Notes under the pieces: model-generated
The model's database searches: none
Seen by the model: the letters and a program-made list of their open reading frames with translations, nothing else
What the model was told of the DNA's origin: nothing
Made by a program: the position numbers and the translations under genes
Part shown: piece after piece, positions 11,231-22,950 of the stretch
Layout: each line of letters starts with the position of its first letter
How positions within the stretch are numbered: the stretch's first letter is position 1
From: Thereva unica
Lineage: Eukaryota; Arthropoda; Insecta; Diptera; Therevidae
DNA: 64,000 nt
Direction of reading: 5' to 3'
Assembly: GCA_949987705.1 (NCBI GenBank)
Contig: OX465281.1
Coordinates: 222,799,978-222,863,977 of the forward strand

Positions 11231-11575
11231 TTTATGATTTGTGGAGTTATTATTTCCTTTAGCTTTAGTGTGATTTAGTTCATGTTTAGCAGAAACTAAT
11301 CGAACTCCTTTTGATTTTTCGGAAAGTGAATCTGAATTGGTGCCAGAGCTTTAAAACTCGGTGTAGAGCTTTAAAACAACAAACAACAGCGAGACAAATC
11401 CAATATTCTTCACCTTTTAAGCGTTTTGCAATTAACAGTTTTTTGGGAGTTATTTTATTCTTACGGAACCAAGTATTTTACTATAATTTTTAGTGTGGGC
11501 GCACTACTACTATACTATTACTATGCTATTCAGATAACATAATCTTCAGATTTTGAGTAAAATTGGATTTGCCCT
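11231..11575. other. No recognisable gene
   Basis: AT-rich filler between a LINE end and the dispersed repeat. Nothing recognised. Confidence 0.4.
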
Positions 11576-11581
11576 CCCTGT

Positions 11582-12108
11582 ATCTTATTTAATTAGTTGT
11601 TAAGCAACGAAAATTCAAATTTTTTTGATTAAAAGCGAAATGTAAGCTATATCAGTAAATTTCTTGTGCCAATGAGAGCAGCTCTTGCTCTAAAGCTACA
11701 GGTACATAATTCGCGCTAATTAGTAAAGAAAGCAGCGAAAACTTCAGCAAAGACTCATTCAAATGGAAGCAGTTTACAGCAATAAAGGGAACAACTTCAG
11801 CATTCATCAGCAGAGTGTATAGGCAAATAAGTGAGCATAATAGTATATTTTATATTTTCTAAAGAATTCTCAGAAATATTCTTCAATTAGAGCTCTTAAT
11901 GCACCAGCAAAGAACCACCATAAATAGTAGAGATGAGCTGGAAAATGCTGCGGTGTTAAAATGCACTAAGTAACCCCCCTCGGGAAATTGAAGAACTAAA
12001 AGAATATTTTCCGGAATATTCAGATAATTCTCACGGGAATTTACGTACAAAAACGGCACCCCTTAGCCGTTCAACCCTTTTGCGTCTTTACTCTTATAGA
12101 GCGAGATA
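11582..12108 (+). repeat. Dispersed 0.53-kb repeat, copy 1
   Basis: Nearly collinear with 18013-18546: both run from 'ATCTTATTTAATTAGTTGTT' to 'CAACCCTTTTGCGT.TTTACT' with high identity throughout. The second copy has a small extra segment (CGGCACTACTATACA). No ORF and no clear TG...CA LTR ends or inverted repeats. The second copy sits inside a gypsy pol remnant, so it is a mobile family of unknown class, possibly a solo LTR or a non-autonomous element. Confidence 0.7.
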
Positions 12109-12985
12109 TTTCTTGCTCGTTATGGAGTAACTGCGGCTTCGCGTTCTTTAAAAGTACTTGAAAGGCAGCATAACCTCTGATAATAGTCAACGCTTTGCCT
12201 CAACAATTTGCATGCTTCCATAAAATCAATATTCACAAAATATATATACGAGTGATGCCGTGCGCTGTAAAAGGCTTTCGTCTAATGGTTTTACATATGT
12301 AAATAAGAAAGTACCTATAATAAAAAAAATTTAAAAGGGGTTTAGGTTCACCTGGATGAATTTTTCTCCTAAAGGTGCTCAAGGCTTCCAAGTGAAAAGT
12401 GGAGTTTTTTTGTAATAATGCTCTTTCCTGTATTTTTTGGACGTACATTATCTTTTAAATACGGTTATTCTGGGAACAAGCTTTTAAGATTAATTCTTGG
12501 AGGAAATTAATAGCTGTCCTAAGGAATAGAGAGTGTACAAAAGGAAAGTAATCCTTGTAGGGCTTATATGGGGTATTTTCAGCATAGTTAGGGCTCCAAC
12601 GGTAGAACATACTTTATTTACGTTTTCGTTTATTTCGCGATATGCCGTCAGGCTGAAAAATACCTCAAGTAGTGATAAGATTACGTGTCTACACGTGGGT
12701 TTGTTGTATACAATCGTATGTACACAATTTTAGCTGATATACTAGGGAGCTTTAGTGGGAGAATAGTAGGGGTGAAATAATCCTCTTAATTCCGTAAGAT
12801 GAAAACTGCTTTTTAATGATGATATGATTTAAAAATAAAATATCTTCAAGAGACACAGGTTGCTCTAAATCCCTTTTGTTAAAAAATAAATTATTTGACT
12901 TTCTCGCTTAAAAACATTGCAATATTTTGATTTAAGAGAATACTAGAATTATTTTGACACGACAAACAAAAACTAAAAGCACATT
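12109..12985. other. No recognisable gene
   Basis: Short ORFs on both strands lack motifs. Nothing repeats visibly within the window. Confidence 0.4.
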
Positions 12986-13102
12986 TCGGATCAGTTTTCT
13001 TTTTTTGATTTTGGAATGGCGAACCTAACCAAAAAAAATCCCGGAAAGTGTAAAAAACGCTTTTTAGCGAATAAAAGAAAAACGTGACCTCGGATCTATG
13101 AT

Positions 13103-13632
13103 GCAAAGTGGATATCCAAGCAGTGAAGGGATCGAAATTGATTCCACAATGTAAAAATTGTCAAGCATTTGGGCATACGCGAACATACTGCGCGAAAGAA
13201 CCAAGATGCGTGAAATGTGCCGGTAAACACTTGACAGTTAAATGCCAAAAAAATGAGAATCAAAAACCGAAATGTGTTAACTGTGGCGAAGATCATCCAG
13301 CCAATTATAGAGGATGCATTGTTGCGAAGGAATTACAAGAATTGAAGAATAAAAGAGGTAAAAAACCAATTAAAAATATTGTCAAGAAAGATATTGTGAC
13401 ACAACAGAAAGAAGGTGGAAGAATTAATATCCAAACGAAACCCACATATGCCACGGTTGCTGCTTCGGGCTCTGGACTTCAAAATACACAAACTCAACAA
13501 GATAGTGACATCAATCGAGCTCTCCAACTCATCCTTAAAAAAATTACAAATCTAGAAGGATCTTTTTCTAATATGCATGAACGAGTTAAAAAACTTGAGG
13601 GTAGTACTGGCCCAAAATCCAAAAACAAATAA
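13103..13632 (+). pseudogene. Jockey-type LINE ORF1 (truncated), zinc-knuckle protein
   Basis: Gag-like RNA-binding ORF1 of a Jockey-clade LINE, open to the stop at 13630-13632. Three zinc knuckles are visible in the first 65 residues: CKNCQAFGHTRTYC (CX2CX4HX4C), CVKCAGKHLTVKC, and CVNCGEDHPANYRGC. A basic, Lys-rich tail and a Gln/Asn-rich region follow. The family protein normally has a few hundred residues before the knuckles; here they are absent and there is no ATG at the open-frame start, so the element is 5'-truncated at about 13103. It ends two bases before the ORF2 ATG, the usual tight ORF1/ORF2 junction. Confidence 0.85.
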
Positions 13633-13634
13633 TA

Positions 13635-16295
13635 ATGGCTAATGTCTTAAAAATCATGTCATGGAATGCAAATGGATTGCTCAATCACCAGCAAGAACTT
13701 CAAGCAATCCTAGACATAAATAAAATTGATGTGTGTCTGATTTCTGAAACACACTTTACCAAACAATCTTGTATTATATTTAAAGGTTATAAAGTTTATC
13801 ACACTATACACCCCGAAAATACAGCTAAGGGTGGAAGTGCCGTAATAGTCAAAGACAACATTTATCACAATGAAGAAAGCAAATTTGAAGCAGAAGATAT
13901 TCAAGCAACGGCAATTAATATTAAGACTAAAAATTACAACATTACCGTAGTTAGTCTGTATAGTCCTCCGAAGCACAACATCAAAGCTGACAAATACATG
14001 GAATTATTTAAGACTTTGGGGACTCGATTCATCATAGATGGCGATTTCAATGCAAAACACACACATTGGGGATCGAGAATTATTACGACCAAAGGCAAAG
14101 AATTGTTAAAAGCAATTAATGAACACAAATGTGAAGCAATATCAACGGGCAAACCTACGTATTGGCCTACTGATCCAGAAAAATTCCCTGATTTGATCGA
14201 CTTTTACATTATCAGAAAAATATCTGCTAATTATATGAAACTAGAAGATAACTTGGATCTTAATTCAGATCATTCAGCGATTGTTTTAACCCTAAGTGAG
14301 AGCATTATCCAGAAATCATGTAACCCTACATTAATAAATAAAAGAACAGATTGGGAAAGTTTCAGGGTGATATTAGACGAAAGGATTCAATTGGAAGTGC
14401 CACTACAAAGTGAAGAACATCTAGACACCGAAGTGGAAAAACTTGTCAACGATATCCAACAAGCAGCGTGGCAAAGCACTCCTGAAATTAAAAGGATATT
14501 GAAAGGTAACAATTACCCTAAAGAAATTTTAGAATTAATTTCAGAAAAGAGAAAAGCGAGAAGCAAATGGCATCAATCCAGAGCTCCACAAGATAAAACT
14601 AGACTGAATAATCTAACTTCACACCTAAAACAAAAGATTAAACGGCTGAAAAATGATAACATAAGTGAGTCACTGAGGAAATTAACCAATGACTCCAGCA
14701 CTGAATATTCACTTTGGAAAATAATTAAAAATTTAAAAAGACCGATCATACAAATGCCTCCAATTAAGAACTTAGATGGTAGTTGGGCAAGAAGTAATGA
14801 ACAAAAAGCATCAAGATTTGCAGAACATTTAGAAAAAATATTTCAACCTAATTCCACGGACAGCAATGAAATACTACCCGAAATCTTGGAACAAGGAACA
14901 GTAAATATTCCTTTTACTACTCCAGCTGAAGTTAAAAATGAAATCAAAATGAACATTAATCCAAAAAAGGCTCCTGGTTATGATCTTATTACTGGAAAAA
15001 TATTGAGAGAACTTCCTAGAAAAGCTTTGGTTAAAATCACAAACTTCTTAAATGCATCGTTTAGGTTAAAATACGTACCACAAATATGGAAGGTAGCTGA
15101 AGTCATTATGATTCCCAAACCTGGCAAACCACCTCACGAAGTAACTTCATATCGGCCAATATCATTATTACCGATTATGTCAAAATTATTTTAAAAACTT
15201 CTATTGAAAAGACTAAAACCTATCATCCAAGAGAAACATCTCATCCCGGATCACCAGTTTGGTTTTCGGAGTCAACATTCCACGATCGAACAGGTCCACC
15301 GAATCACTAATGTTATTGAACAAACGCTGGAAGAAAAAAAGGTTTGCTCAGCAATATTTTTAGATGTTGCGCAGGCTTTTGATAAGGTCTGGCATGAGGG
15401 ATTAAATTATAAACTTAAAATGCTACTTCCTGCCGAATACTCATAAATACTTCAATCGTATATTTCAGAGAGATACTTCAGAATTAAGCAAGAAGATGCG
15501 TATTCTAATCTAAAGAAAATTCAAGCAGTTGTGCCACAAGGCAGTGTCCTTGGACCAACCCTCTATCTCCTATATACCAATGACCTCCCTACGTTCAGTC
15601 AAAACGTTGTTGCTACTTTCGCCGATGACACTACAATCTTGGCCATTGGTAACAACAACACTGAGTCTACCGAAAAACTACAATCTGCGATTGCCGAGAT
15701 ACAACGCTGGACTAAGAAATGGCGAATGAAACTTAATGAGACTAAATCTGTCCACATTGATTTCACAAATAAACGTATCAATCCCAAGCCAGTATACATC
15801 AACCAGAAAATAGTTCCGTACGAAAATACAGCAAAATATCTAGGCATGACGTTAGATGCAAAACTCAGGTGGAAGCCGCATGTCAAGAAAAAACAGGAAG
15901 AACTAAAAATAAAGTACAGGTAGATGTACTGGTTAATGGGCCGTTTCTCTGCTCTGTCAATGTACAACAAGCTATTGCTGTATAAACAAGTTCTAAAGCC
16001 AGTTTGGACTTATGGTATTCAACTCTGGGGTTGTACTAGCCAAAATAATAAAAACATAATTCAACGCTTCCAAAACAAAGTTCTTCGTGATATTGTCGAT
16101 GCTCCCTGGTACATTCGTAATGACAACCTACATAAGGATTTGGATGTAAATAGGATCGAAAGCGTCATCCAAAAATATGATCAAAGTCCTCAACAACGGT
16201 TGCATCATCATACTAATGCCGAGGCCCTCCAGCTCCTTGATAACGATGACTTAACCAGAAGATTAAAACGAATCAAGCCGTTCGAACTAGTGTAA
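13635..16295 (+). pseudogene. Jockey-type LINE ORF2 with three nonsense codons
   Basis: Endonuclease plus reverse transcriptase for target-primed reverse transcription. One frame runs 887 codons, broken only by stops at 15192-15194, 15444-15446 and 15921-15923. The ATG at 13635 lies two bases after ORF1. Endonuclease: 'MSWNANGLLNHQQELQAIL', 'LISETHF', 'IDGDFNAKHTHWGS', 'NSDHSAIV'. RT: 'KKAPGYDLITGKIL', 'SYRPISLLPIMSKLF', 'QFGFRSQHST', 'FLDVAQAFDKVWHEG', 'VPQGSVLGPTLYLLYTNDL', and the catalytic 'FADD'. There is no RNase H domain, as expected for Jockey. All three lesions are point nonsense changes with no frameshift, so the copy died fairly recently. Confidence 0.92.
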
Positions 16296-16508
16296 AAAGC
16301 AAAGTAAAAACCTCTCAAAAGCATGAACTATAGTGCACATTAAAAAAGTGACACCTTTATCAAAAATAAAAAGTGTCTATCATAGGATTAGTACTTTATA
16401 ATTTTAAAAATCGTAGCAAATTAAGTCAAAAACAAATAGCTTATTAGTATGTAGTTACTAGATTGCTATAACAATAAAAAAAAAATAATAAATAAATAAA
16501 TAAATAAA
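16296..16508 (+). other. LINE 3' UTR and A/TAAA-rich tail
   Basis: After the ORF2 stop, about 190 bases of AT-rich 3' UTR end in an A-run and (TAAA)n at 16474-16508. The foldback-family sequence resumes immediately afterwards, which fixes the 3' end of the insertion. Confidence 0.75.
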
Positions 16509-16779
16509 GTTGTAGCTATTCAAATTATCTTTCGATTGATGTATATTGAGTTATAGGTTAGGGCACAAAATATAGAGCAAAATGGGAAAAACTGTCGAAA
16601 ATCACGTTTTTTTCAATTTGTTAATAACTTTTGATCATCGCCCCTGACATATTTGTTATTTAGCACAAATATTGCTTCTTATTAGCTGAAAAAATTGTGT
16701 AATTTTTGTCGCGAAATATTAACAGTTTCCTTGAAATTTCATTTTTTGTAAAAAAAAGGCGTTCTTGTAAAAACGCTCC

Positions 16780-17140
16780 TCTTGGATAAACCCTACGTTT
16801 GAATTCTTGGATGTTGAAGGATCTCGGAAATGCAGTCTGTGTAAGGTTGTTCCACAGTCGAATTGTTTTATTTAGGTAAGAATTTAGGTGGCATGCGCGA
16901 AAAGATAACAGAGAAAATGAACCGAGCGGGCTAATCTAGCGTTGCCGGAGGGCAAGTATATATCTGGTGCAATCGCTATAAAAGAGGCGATGAAATGTTG
17001 TCAAGTCTGCAACATGCCCAAACTGCAACATTTGAAGGGTAAAAAAAGAAGAGAAAATGTCATCCTTACCAAAGAGTTTAAAAACCCTCTTTTGTACCAA
17101 GTAATGGAGGTGTATTCGAAGATTGATCGAATGTACGATT
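16780..17140 (-). pseudogene. CR1/Jockey-like LINE 3' end, antisense
   Basis: Reverse-complement reading near 16945-16790 gives 'NNSTVEQPYTDCISEILQHP' and, in the sister frame, the 'RLWNNL' ending followed by 'FKRRV'-like residues. It is the same family ending as at 6762-7150 and 56757-56935. The minus-strand ORF from 17259 has upstream residues ('FTLQMLQFGHVADLTTFH') consistent with the same element. Stops and shifts break it. Confidence 0.5.
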
Positions 17141-17369
17141 TGGATTAGAAATTTCCATCGGCAAGAGCTTGTTTGTTTCACGCCTGCGATGATACCTACA
17201 CTGTCGTAATATTTTTTCTCCAAGGTAGATTTGGTACGAGTATAGCTGTATAGCATCAAACACCTGCCGCCCCGGTGGATTTTTATAAGACTGCGATTAT
17301 TCGGCCTTTATGAGTTTATCCGAATGATATCATTCGACCAATGAAATGCAGCCCAAACTTTTCAGAGGT

Positions 17370-17690
17370 TCATAAACGAAGTTACGACATTGTTTATGTC
17401 TACTTCGACGATCACCAGAAGAACCGATATCAAAAGCTCTTTAAACGTCTTGATAGCTTCGGTTTAACCATTAAGTTAAAAAAGTGCATTTTGGTGCACA
17501 AGAGATCCAGTTTCTAGGACACCGCATTATCAGGGATGAAATAGTTCCATCTCCAGATCGGGTTCATGCTATCGTTGAATTGGCACCACCAACTTCTACC
17601 AAAAGGATTCAGAAGTGTTTAGGAATGGTGAGATTTTATCCCCGACTTATTCCAAACCTTGCTGAAATGTTGGCAACGACCTAAGATATC
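17370..17690 (+). pseudogene. Ty3/gypsy-type reverse transcriptase fragment
   Basis: Old LTR-retrotransposon pol piece. It retains the 'YFDD' region (the usual Y-x-DD box) near 17400, then 'LFKRLDSFGLTIKLKKC' in one frame. After a frame change come 'IQFLGHRIIRDEI', 'VHAIVELAPPTSTKRIQKCL' and 'FYPRLIPNLAEML'. This order is that of the RT thumb and connection of Ty3/gypsy elements. The upstream fingers and palm are missing, and the piece ends where an unrelated repeat is inserted. No env-like ORF and no LTR pair were found. Confidence 0.85.
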
Positions 17691-18600
17691 TACCCACCCG
17701 GGCCCAACACGTTCCGCCGGCACTGCTATAGATCCCTGCCCTTTTCAAATTTTGAACTACTTGAGTCATTGAATATCCATAGATCAAATTTTTTAAGCAT
17801 GTCTATGCTTCTCCACTCTCTTCAAAGTAAACAGGAATATAGAGCTCTTTCAAATTTTACAAACAATAAATTTTTGTATAACATTAAAACTGATCTAGAT
17901 AAAAATAAGATCAAAATAAATCATGTTCATCCGGAGCTATGACCTCCAACGATATCCATCGTCCCATTTTGGATTATGAGAGATTTTTTAGATTAAAATT
18001 AAAAATGAAATATCTTATTTAATTAGTTGTTAAACAACGAACATTCAAATTTTTTTTTATTAAAAGCGAAATGTAAGCTATATCAGTAAATTTCTTGGGC
18101 TAATGAGAGCCTCTCTTTCTCTAAAGCTACAGGTACACATTTCGAGCTAATTAGTAAAGAAAGCAGAGAAAACTTCAGCAAAGACTCATTCAAATGGAAG
18201 CAGTTTAAAGCAATAAAGGGGAAAACTTCAGCATTCATCAGCAGAATCTATAGACAAATAAGTGAGCATAATAGTATCGGCACTACTATACATATTTTAT
18301 ATTTTCTAAAGAATTCTCAGAAATATTCTTCAATTAGAGCTCTTGATGCACCAGCAAAAACCACCATAAATAGAAGGGATGAGCTGGAAAATGCTGCGGT
18401 GTTAAAATGCACTAAGTAACCCCCCTCGGGAAATTGAAGAACTAAAAGAATATTTTCCGGAATTTTCTGATAATTTTCACGGGAATTTACGTACAAAAAC
18501 GGCACCCCTTAACCGCGCAACCCTTTTGCGTGTTTACTTATAGAGCACAATCACAATCGTTCGCATGCCCCGAAAAAAAGAAAATTACCTTGACCCGCAA
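17691..18600. mobile_element. Insertion splitting the gypsy pol, with dispersed repeat copy 2
   Basis: The RT fragment stops at 17690 and RNase H starts near 18600. In between, 18013-18546 is the second copy of the 0.53-kb repeat seen at 11582-12108. The first 320 bases (17691-18012) are AT-rich and unassigned. Because pol resumes on the other side, this block is younger than the gypsy element. Confidence 0.7.
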
Positions 18601-19475
18601 CATGTCAGGCAGCATACCTTAAGCTGAAGACCTCGACGGCAGAAGCGATACTATTGAACCATCGAAACGATGATTCTAAATTCAGTCTAATGACTGACGC
18701 CTCTGATTATGCAGTCAGAGGTGTACTGCAATAGTTCAAGGGTTATCGGTGGCAACTTCTAGCTTTTTACTCTAAAAACAAAGCAAAGATACTCTGCATT
18801 TAATCCGAAGTTCTTGCAATCGACGTCGCGATCCAACCTTTCCATGCCCTTCGCACTAAGTGCGAACGAGTTTAATAATGTTTATCACAGACTTCAGACA
18901 TGTGTCAGGTAAACAACCGTTTTTGCGGATTATTTGTCGCACTCACTAGCAACCGCTAAGGTTGACTTAGTTACCTTAGACTAGCCTACGATAGTTCAGC
19001 TTAAGCAAGGTGACCCAGAATTGATATATCTTCAAGGCAAGCCAGAAATGGCTGACGGGTAAAACTAGTTCTCACACCAATATCACTTACCTCTTATCAG
19101 ATGTGGTGTGAACTATTACAAGCATTCCTGGTTCTTACATATCCACCTTCCCTACGTTGCTGTAGTAGAAGCCCTGCCATCATCTCGTGAATACTCTTAT
19201 ATGTTAACAAAAATCGACTAATTTGTGAGATGGTCGGAAGCATACCCAATTCGGGACATTTCTGCTTCAACAGTGGCAAAAATATATGTCAATGAATTCG
19301 TTCCACTATTCGACGTACTTCCTGAGATCTTATGACTAGTAGTACGCAGTTCGAATCGAAACTGTTCAATGAAGTTGCCAAATTACTCGGCATTCTTCGA
19401 ATCCGGACAACCTGATACCATTTGCAAGATAACGGTATGATCGAGCGTTCCCACAGGCAACAAAAACCAGCCTTA
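18600..19475 (+). pseudogene. Ty3/gypsy-type RNase H and integrase fragments
   Basis: RNase H: 'AEAILLNHRNDDSKFSLMTD', 'ASDYAVRGVLQ', a stop, then 'RWQLLAFYSKN' (near 18630-18790). Integrase core near 19190-19480: 'MLTKID', 'VRWSEAYPIRDISASTVAKI', 'YVNEFVP', a broken target-strand segment, and 'QDNGMIE'-like residues after a frame change at about 19425-19445. Many stops and shifts make it plainly inactive. It continues the fragment at 17370-17690, and the integrase is cut by the element starting at 19483. Confidence 0.8.
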
Positions 19476-19482
19476 AGCTCGA

Positions 19483-20465
19483 GCCACATAGCACACGTTT
19501 TCCGTTCTCCGTGTTCCGTGTTTTGATTGTTGTTAAAGTTGATTACAATGTTTTAGTACTGTTTGACCAAATAAACAAAAAAATGACGGAACGATAAAAA
19601 CACGGAACGGAGAAGATAAAAAAAATTTCAAATTTTGAACGGATTGACGGAAACGCTTTTTGTATATTGAGTAAAAATAAATCGAAAAAGCGCTCACTTT
19701 TCAATAATATCAAGTATGCCATGGAAGCAGACGCATTGTAAAACTAAAGCGGGAGCCACATAGCACACGTCTTCCGATCTCCGTGTTCCGTGTTCCGCTT
19801 CCTGTCAAAGTTGATTACTAAGTCTTAATAGTGGTTGACCAGATAAACAAAAAAAGAACGGAACGATAAAAACACGTAAACGGAAAAGATAAACAAATTT
19901 CAACTTTGGAACGGATGGACGGAAACGTTCCTCAATTTTTTGTAGATTGAGTAAATAGAATTCGCAAATTTACTCACTTGTCAATAAAATCAAGGGTGCC
20001 ATGGAAACGGACGCTTGTAGCTACATAAAAATAAATATCGGAACACCAAAACACGGAGAGACAGAAAACGGCACACGTCTTCCGTTATCCGTGTTCCGCT
20101 TCCTGTCAAAATTGATTACGATTGCTTAGTACTGTTTGACCAGATAAACAAAAAAAGAACGGAACGATATAAACACGGGAACGGATAAGATAAACAAATT
20201 TCAAACTTTTGAACGGATTGACGAAAACGTTAACTCAATTTTTTTTAGTAAATCGAAATCGCAAAAGCACTCATTTGTCAATAAATTCAATGATGCCATG
20301 GAAACGAACGCTTGTGACTAACATAAAAATAAATATCGCAACACGAAAACACGGAGAGGCCAAAAACGGGTAATTGTGGCTGAAATAAAAATATATATCT
20401 GAACACGGAAAGATGGAGGGACGGAAAACGGGTAGACGGAACTCGCAACACGTGTGCTATGTGGC
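19483..20465. mobile_element. Inverted-repeat element containing tandem units
   Basis: Perfect 16-bp terminal inverted repeats, GCCACATAGCACACGT at 19483 and its complement ending at 20465. Inside are three head-to-tail units of about 272, 308 and 380 bp. Each starts with the left-terminus sequence plus 'CTTCCGTT.TCCGTGTTCCG' and shares 'GTTTGACCA.ATAAACAAAAA', 'GGAACGATA.AAACACG' and 'TGCCATGGAA.C..ACGC'. A partial unit follows to about 20515. No coding capacity. It lies at the break of the gypsy integrase fragment. I found no sure target duplication. Confidence 0.7.
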
Positions 20466-20519
20466 CTAGGCTTAAATGTCGAAACACTGAAAGGCGGATA
20501 GACGGAACCCGTGGCTTGA

Positions 20520-22840
20520 CTTTGAACTTACATATGTATCTTCTAAACGGAGCGACTGAGGTTTATGCTATGTGTTTTATCTGTTATAGAAAATGTTGTA
20601 TTCCTGCGTGAAAATTTCCTGCCAAGTAACTGTACCTAAGATTGATTTGTTGAGACTGCCTCATTTTGTCTTTTTTACTATAGCTGGTACGACAATTGCG
20701 GTGGTGATTTCTTGCCGGGAAACCCGCCGCCGTTTTTACTGCGACTACGGATGCAGTTGCGGATATTTCGACCACCATGACTGCTACAACTGCCCTTGTA
20801 GTTGTAGAAATCGGTTACCTTTTCACCTTGATATCTGACAGGCCGTTCATACATTCGCCAAAGGAAAGTTATGATCAATTGATTCGCTCCACGTACTCGT
20901 TGTTGATTAACAAGAACAGCGTACTGCTTTTCCGCTTAGATTTCTCGATCTTAAGTACCTACCAGTCACCCATGCGGATGTCCCTATTGGGGCTCCCGAG
21001 ATACACAACAAAGTTGATCTACGAAACATTTAAAAAAGCAACAGGACGATGAATAAAAAACAATTTTTTCTATACGTCTTCTTGGAGAGTGATAACACTA
21101 CATCTTATCAAGACTAGCAAACATGGCAAGCGAACCCAACATAGTTCATATAACAATATTTTCAAATTCACTTTACGTCCTCGTCCCCATGACTAATTGC
21201 TTCCAAAACTCTGCACGAGCTTCAATCTTCGAAATTGAAATCCCAGCATTCTCCGTGCAAATCATCCCTCCCCGTCCATTCCCATACTGCCACATTTAAT
21301 TTAAGATCCGCACATTGTAAACAATCCTCGCAAGATGCTAAATTCATGTCGTAATGTACAAGGAAGTCGACAATCTGACGTGAATTTATTATGAAATCCA
21401 AGCGGGGGAGGTTCAGAATAAACACAGCGCGAGTGGAAGCACGGACGGATGCCGCAGTGGTAGTGTATGAAGCCGTCCAGAAAAGAGTAAAAATAAGAAT
21501 GAAAATAAATAAATGAATAAATAAAAGCATCTCGCAATGCTCCCTGGCTCAAGATCAAGGAAGACCGTCCCGCTAATGTTTATGTCACGGCTCCGGCGGT
21601 TATTTTTATGCTGTGACATCTGCACCGCTATCACTCTCGGTTCAGGTATGTATTTCAATGCCGATTCCCGCTAACGTTTTCTATTTGTAGAACTTGGCTG
21701 CCGCTGCTGGTGCTGGTGTACCCGAACACGTCCCCTAGGATGTTTGGCATGAGAGGAACTTGTGTCCTACTTGGCCCATGGCTCCCCGGCGCTTACTATC
21801 CCAACCCTTGCTAGCAAATTCAATTTGAACAAAGACACAGATTCCTTGCGATTTTAACATTATGTTGACAGTGTATAAAAGGTAACAAAAAGTTGAGTCC
21901 TAAGTACTAAGCAAACAGCCATGGCCAAACCAGCGCTACTCTCAATGTGCCAATTAGTTCTGGCTTTGCATTAACTTTCAGGTGAAGAACCTTGCTGCGA
22001 CTTAAATTACAATGCAAACTGTCGTCTTGAGAAATCTCGTAGCGACTTTGTCAAGGTGTATTCACTCTAGCTAGGTGCGAACAGTGACTATAAAATATAT
22101 TACCACTTAGAAAGTTGTTGAACATTTCACAGAGATTTGTCCCCAATTAACCGGGAATTGCCCCCTCAAGGGACTGTGCTGTGATGGAAAATGTACTTCC
22201 GGTGGAATAAAACCGGAATGATTTATTGCTTCCAGGTATTGACAAACCGAGCTAGGAATTTGCTCATTTATTGCTGAAGTTGCCCAATTAACTGCTTGTC
22301 ATTCTTGGCTTAAACTTTCGATTTTAAATAAATTATTTTTCTTAGAAGCGTATTGATGAGAAGGAGGAGGAGGAGAAGGAGGGGAGGGGGGAATTTCCTG
22401 AAATTAGAATTTATTTTGACAGTCGATTTTTAATAGGACGTAGGGAGTTGTAAAGAAGGTGAACGTCTTAACGCACTGTTAAGGTAAAAATTTCTATAAA
22501 ACACACGTGGTACAAACAAACAAAGTAGAGCCACAATGTTACAGTCGATTTTCATTTTCAAATCATCAGTTTTTAAAATACAGTCTACCAGGCAGTATAC
22601 GGCCAATTTTCAGGTTAACATATCCTTGCAGGTTTTCGTGGACTTACTAACCAGAGAATGATTGTACAGAATTACCAACAAGCCTTGCATGGACAAAGGG
22701 TGAATGTTTGACCCGCTCTAACCACGAATAGAATAATCGGATCTTTTTGAGCCGAATCTTTTTGTGTGACGTTTTACGGGGAATAAACCTAGAAAAATTA
22801 TCACGGATAACTGGGAATGTTGGAAGTGAAACATCTATTG
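20520..22840. other. No recognisable gene
   Basis: Several short open frames on both strands (for example 20593-20838 and 21222-21658) lack domain motifs. Purine-rich GGAGGA microsatellite at 22361-22390. A GT...AG pair with a branch-like CTAAC at 21646-21690 would enclose only 45 bases and is not accepted as an intron. Confidence 0.45.
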
Positions 22841-22842
22841 GT

Positions 22843-22892
22843 GGGGGTAAGACCGGGTCGTATTATTGGGGGTAAGACCATGTCGTAATATT
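22843..22892. repeat. Tandem duplication, two 25-bp units
   Basis: GGGGGTAAGACC(G/A)(G/T)GTCGTA.TATT occurs twice head to tail at 22843-22867 and 22868-22892, just upstream of the TTGAG-type repeat that hosts the Loa-like LINE. Confidence 0.75.
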
Positions 22893-22950
22893 TGAGTTAG
22901 GTTAAGAGTTCACTTGAGTTAAGTTCAGTTAAGTTGAGATAAGTTAAAAC
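22893..22950. repeat. Degenerate TTGAG/TTAAG simple repeat (left of LINE)
   Basis: Words such as 'TTGAGTTAGGTTAAG' and 'GAGTTAAGTTCAGTTAAG'. The same kind of repeat continues at 28151-28370 on the other side of the LINE, so the LINE interrupted one array. Confidence 0.65.

Larger units (their letters stand above)
12990..16740. mobile_element. Diverged foldback-family copy split by a LINE
   Basis: Bases 12990-13102 match 45240-45325 ('TGGCGAACCTAACC', 'GCGAATAAAA.AAAAACGTGA', 'CTCGGATC'). Bases 16505-16740 match 45345-45560 ('AAAGTTGTAGCTATTCAAATT', 'ATCTTTCGATTGATGT', 'TAGCACAAATATTGCTTCTT', 'GTCGCGAAATATT'). The Jockey-type LINE lies exactly between the two matching halves. So an older arm of the 45-kb element family was the target. 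Divergence is much greater than between the two arms of the 45-kb copy. Confidence 0.7.

Noticed and set aside
11582..18546. LTR pair of one retrotransposon (the two 0.53-kb repeats as LTRs)
   Set aside because: The second copy interrupts gypsy pol rather than flanking it, and a different LINE fills the space between. Ends are not TG...CA.
20593..20838. Cys-rich small secreted protein candidate
   Set aside because: Cysteine spacing fits no known family, there is no splice or promoter context, and minus-strand frames are equally open.
21646..21690. Mini-intron with GTATGT, CTAAC and TTGTAG
   Set aside because: Only 45 bases long, below usual insect intron size, and no convincing coding sequence on either side.
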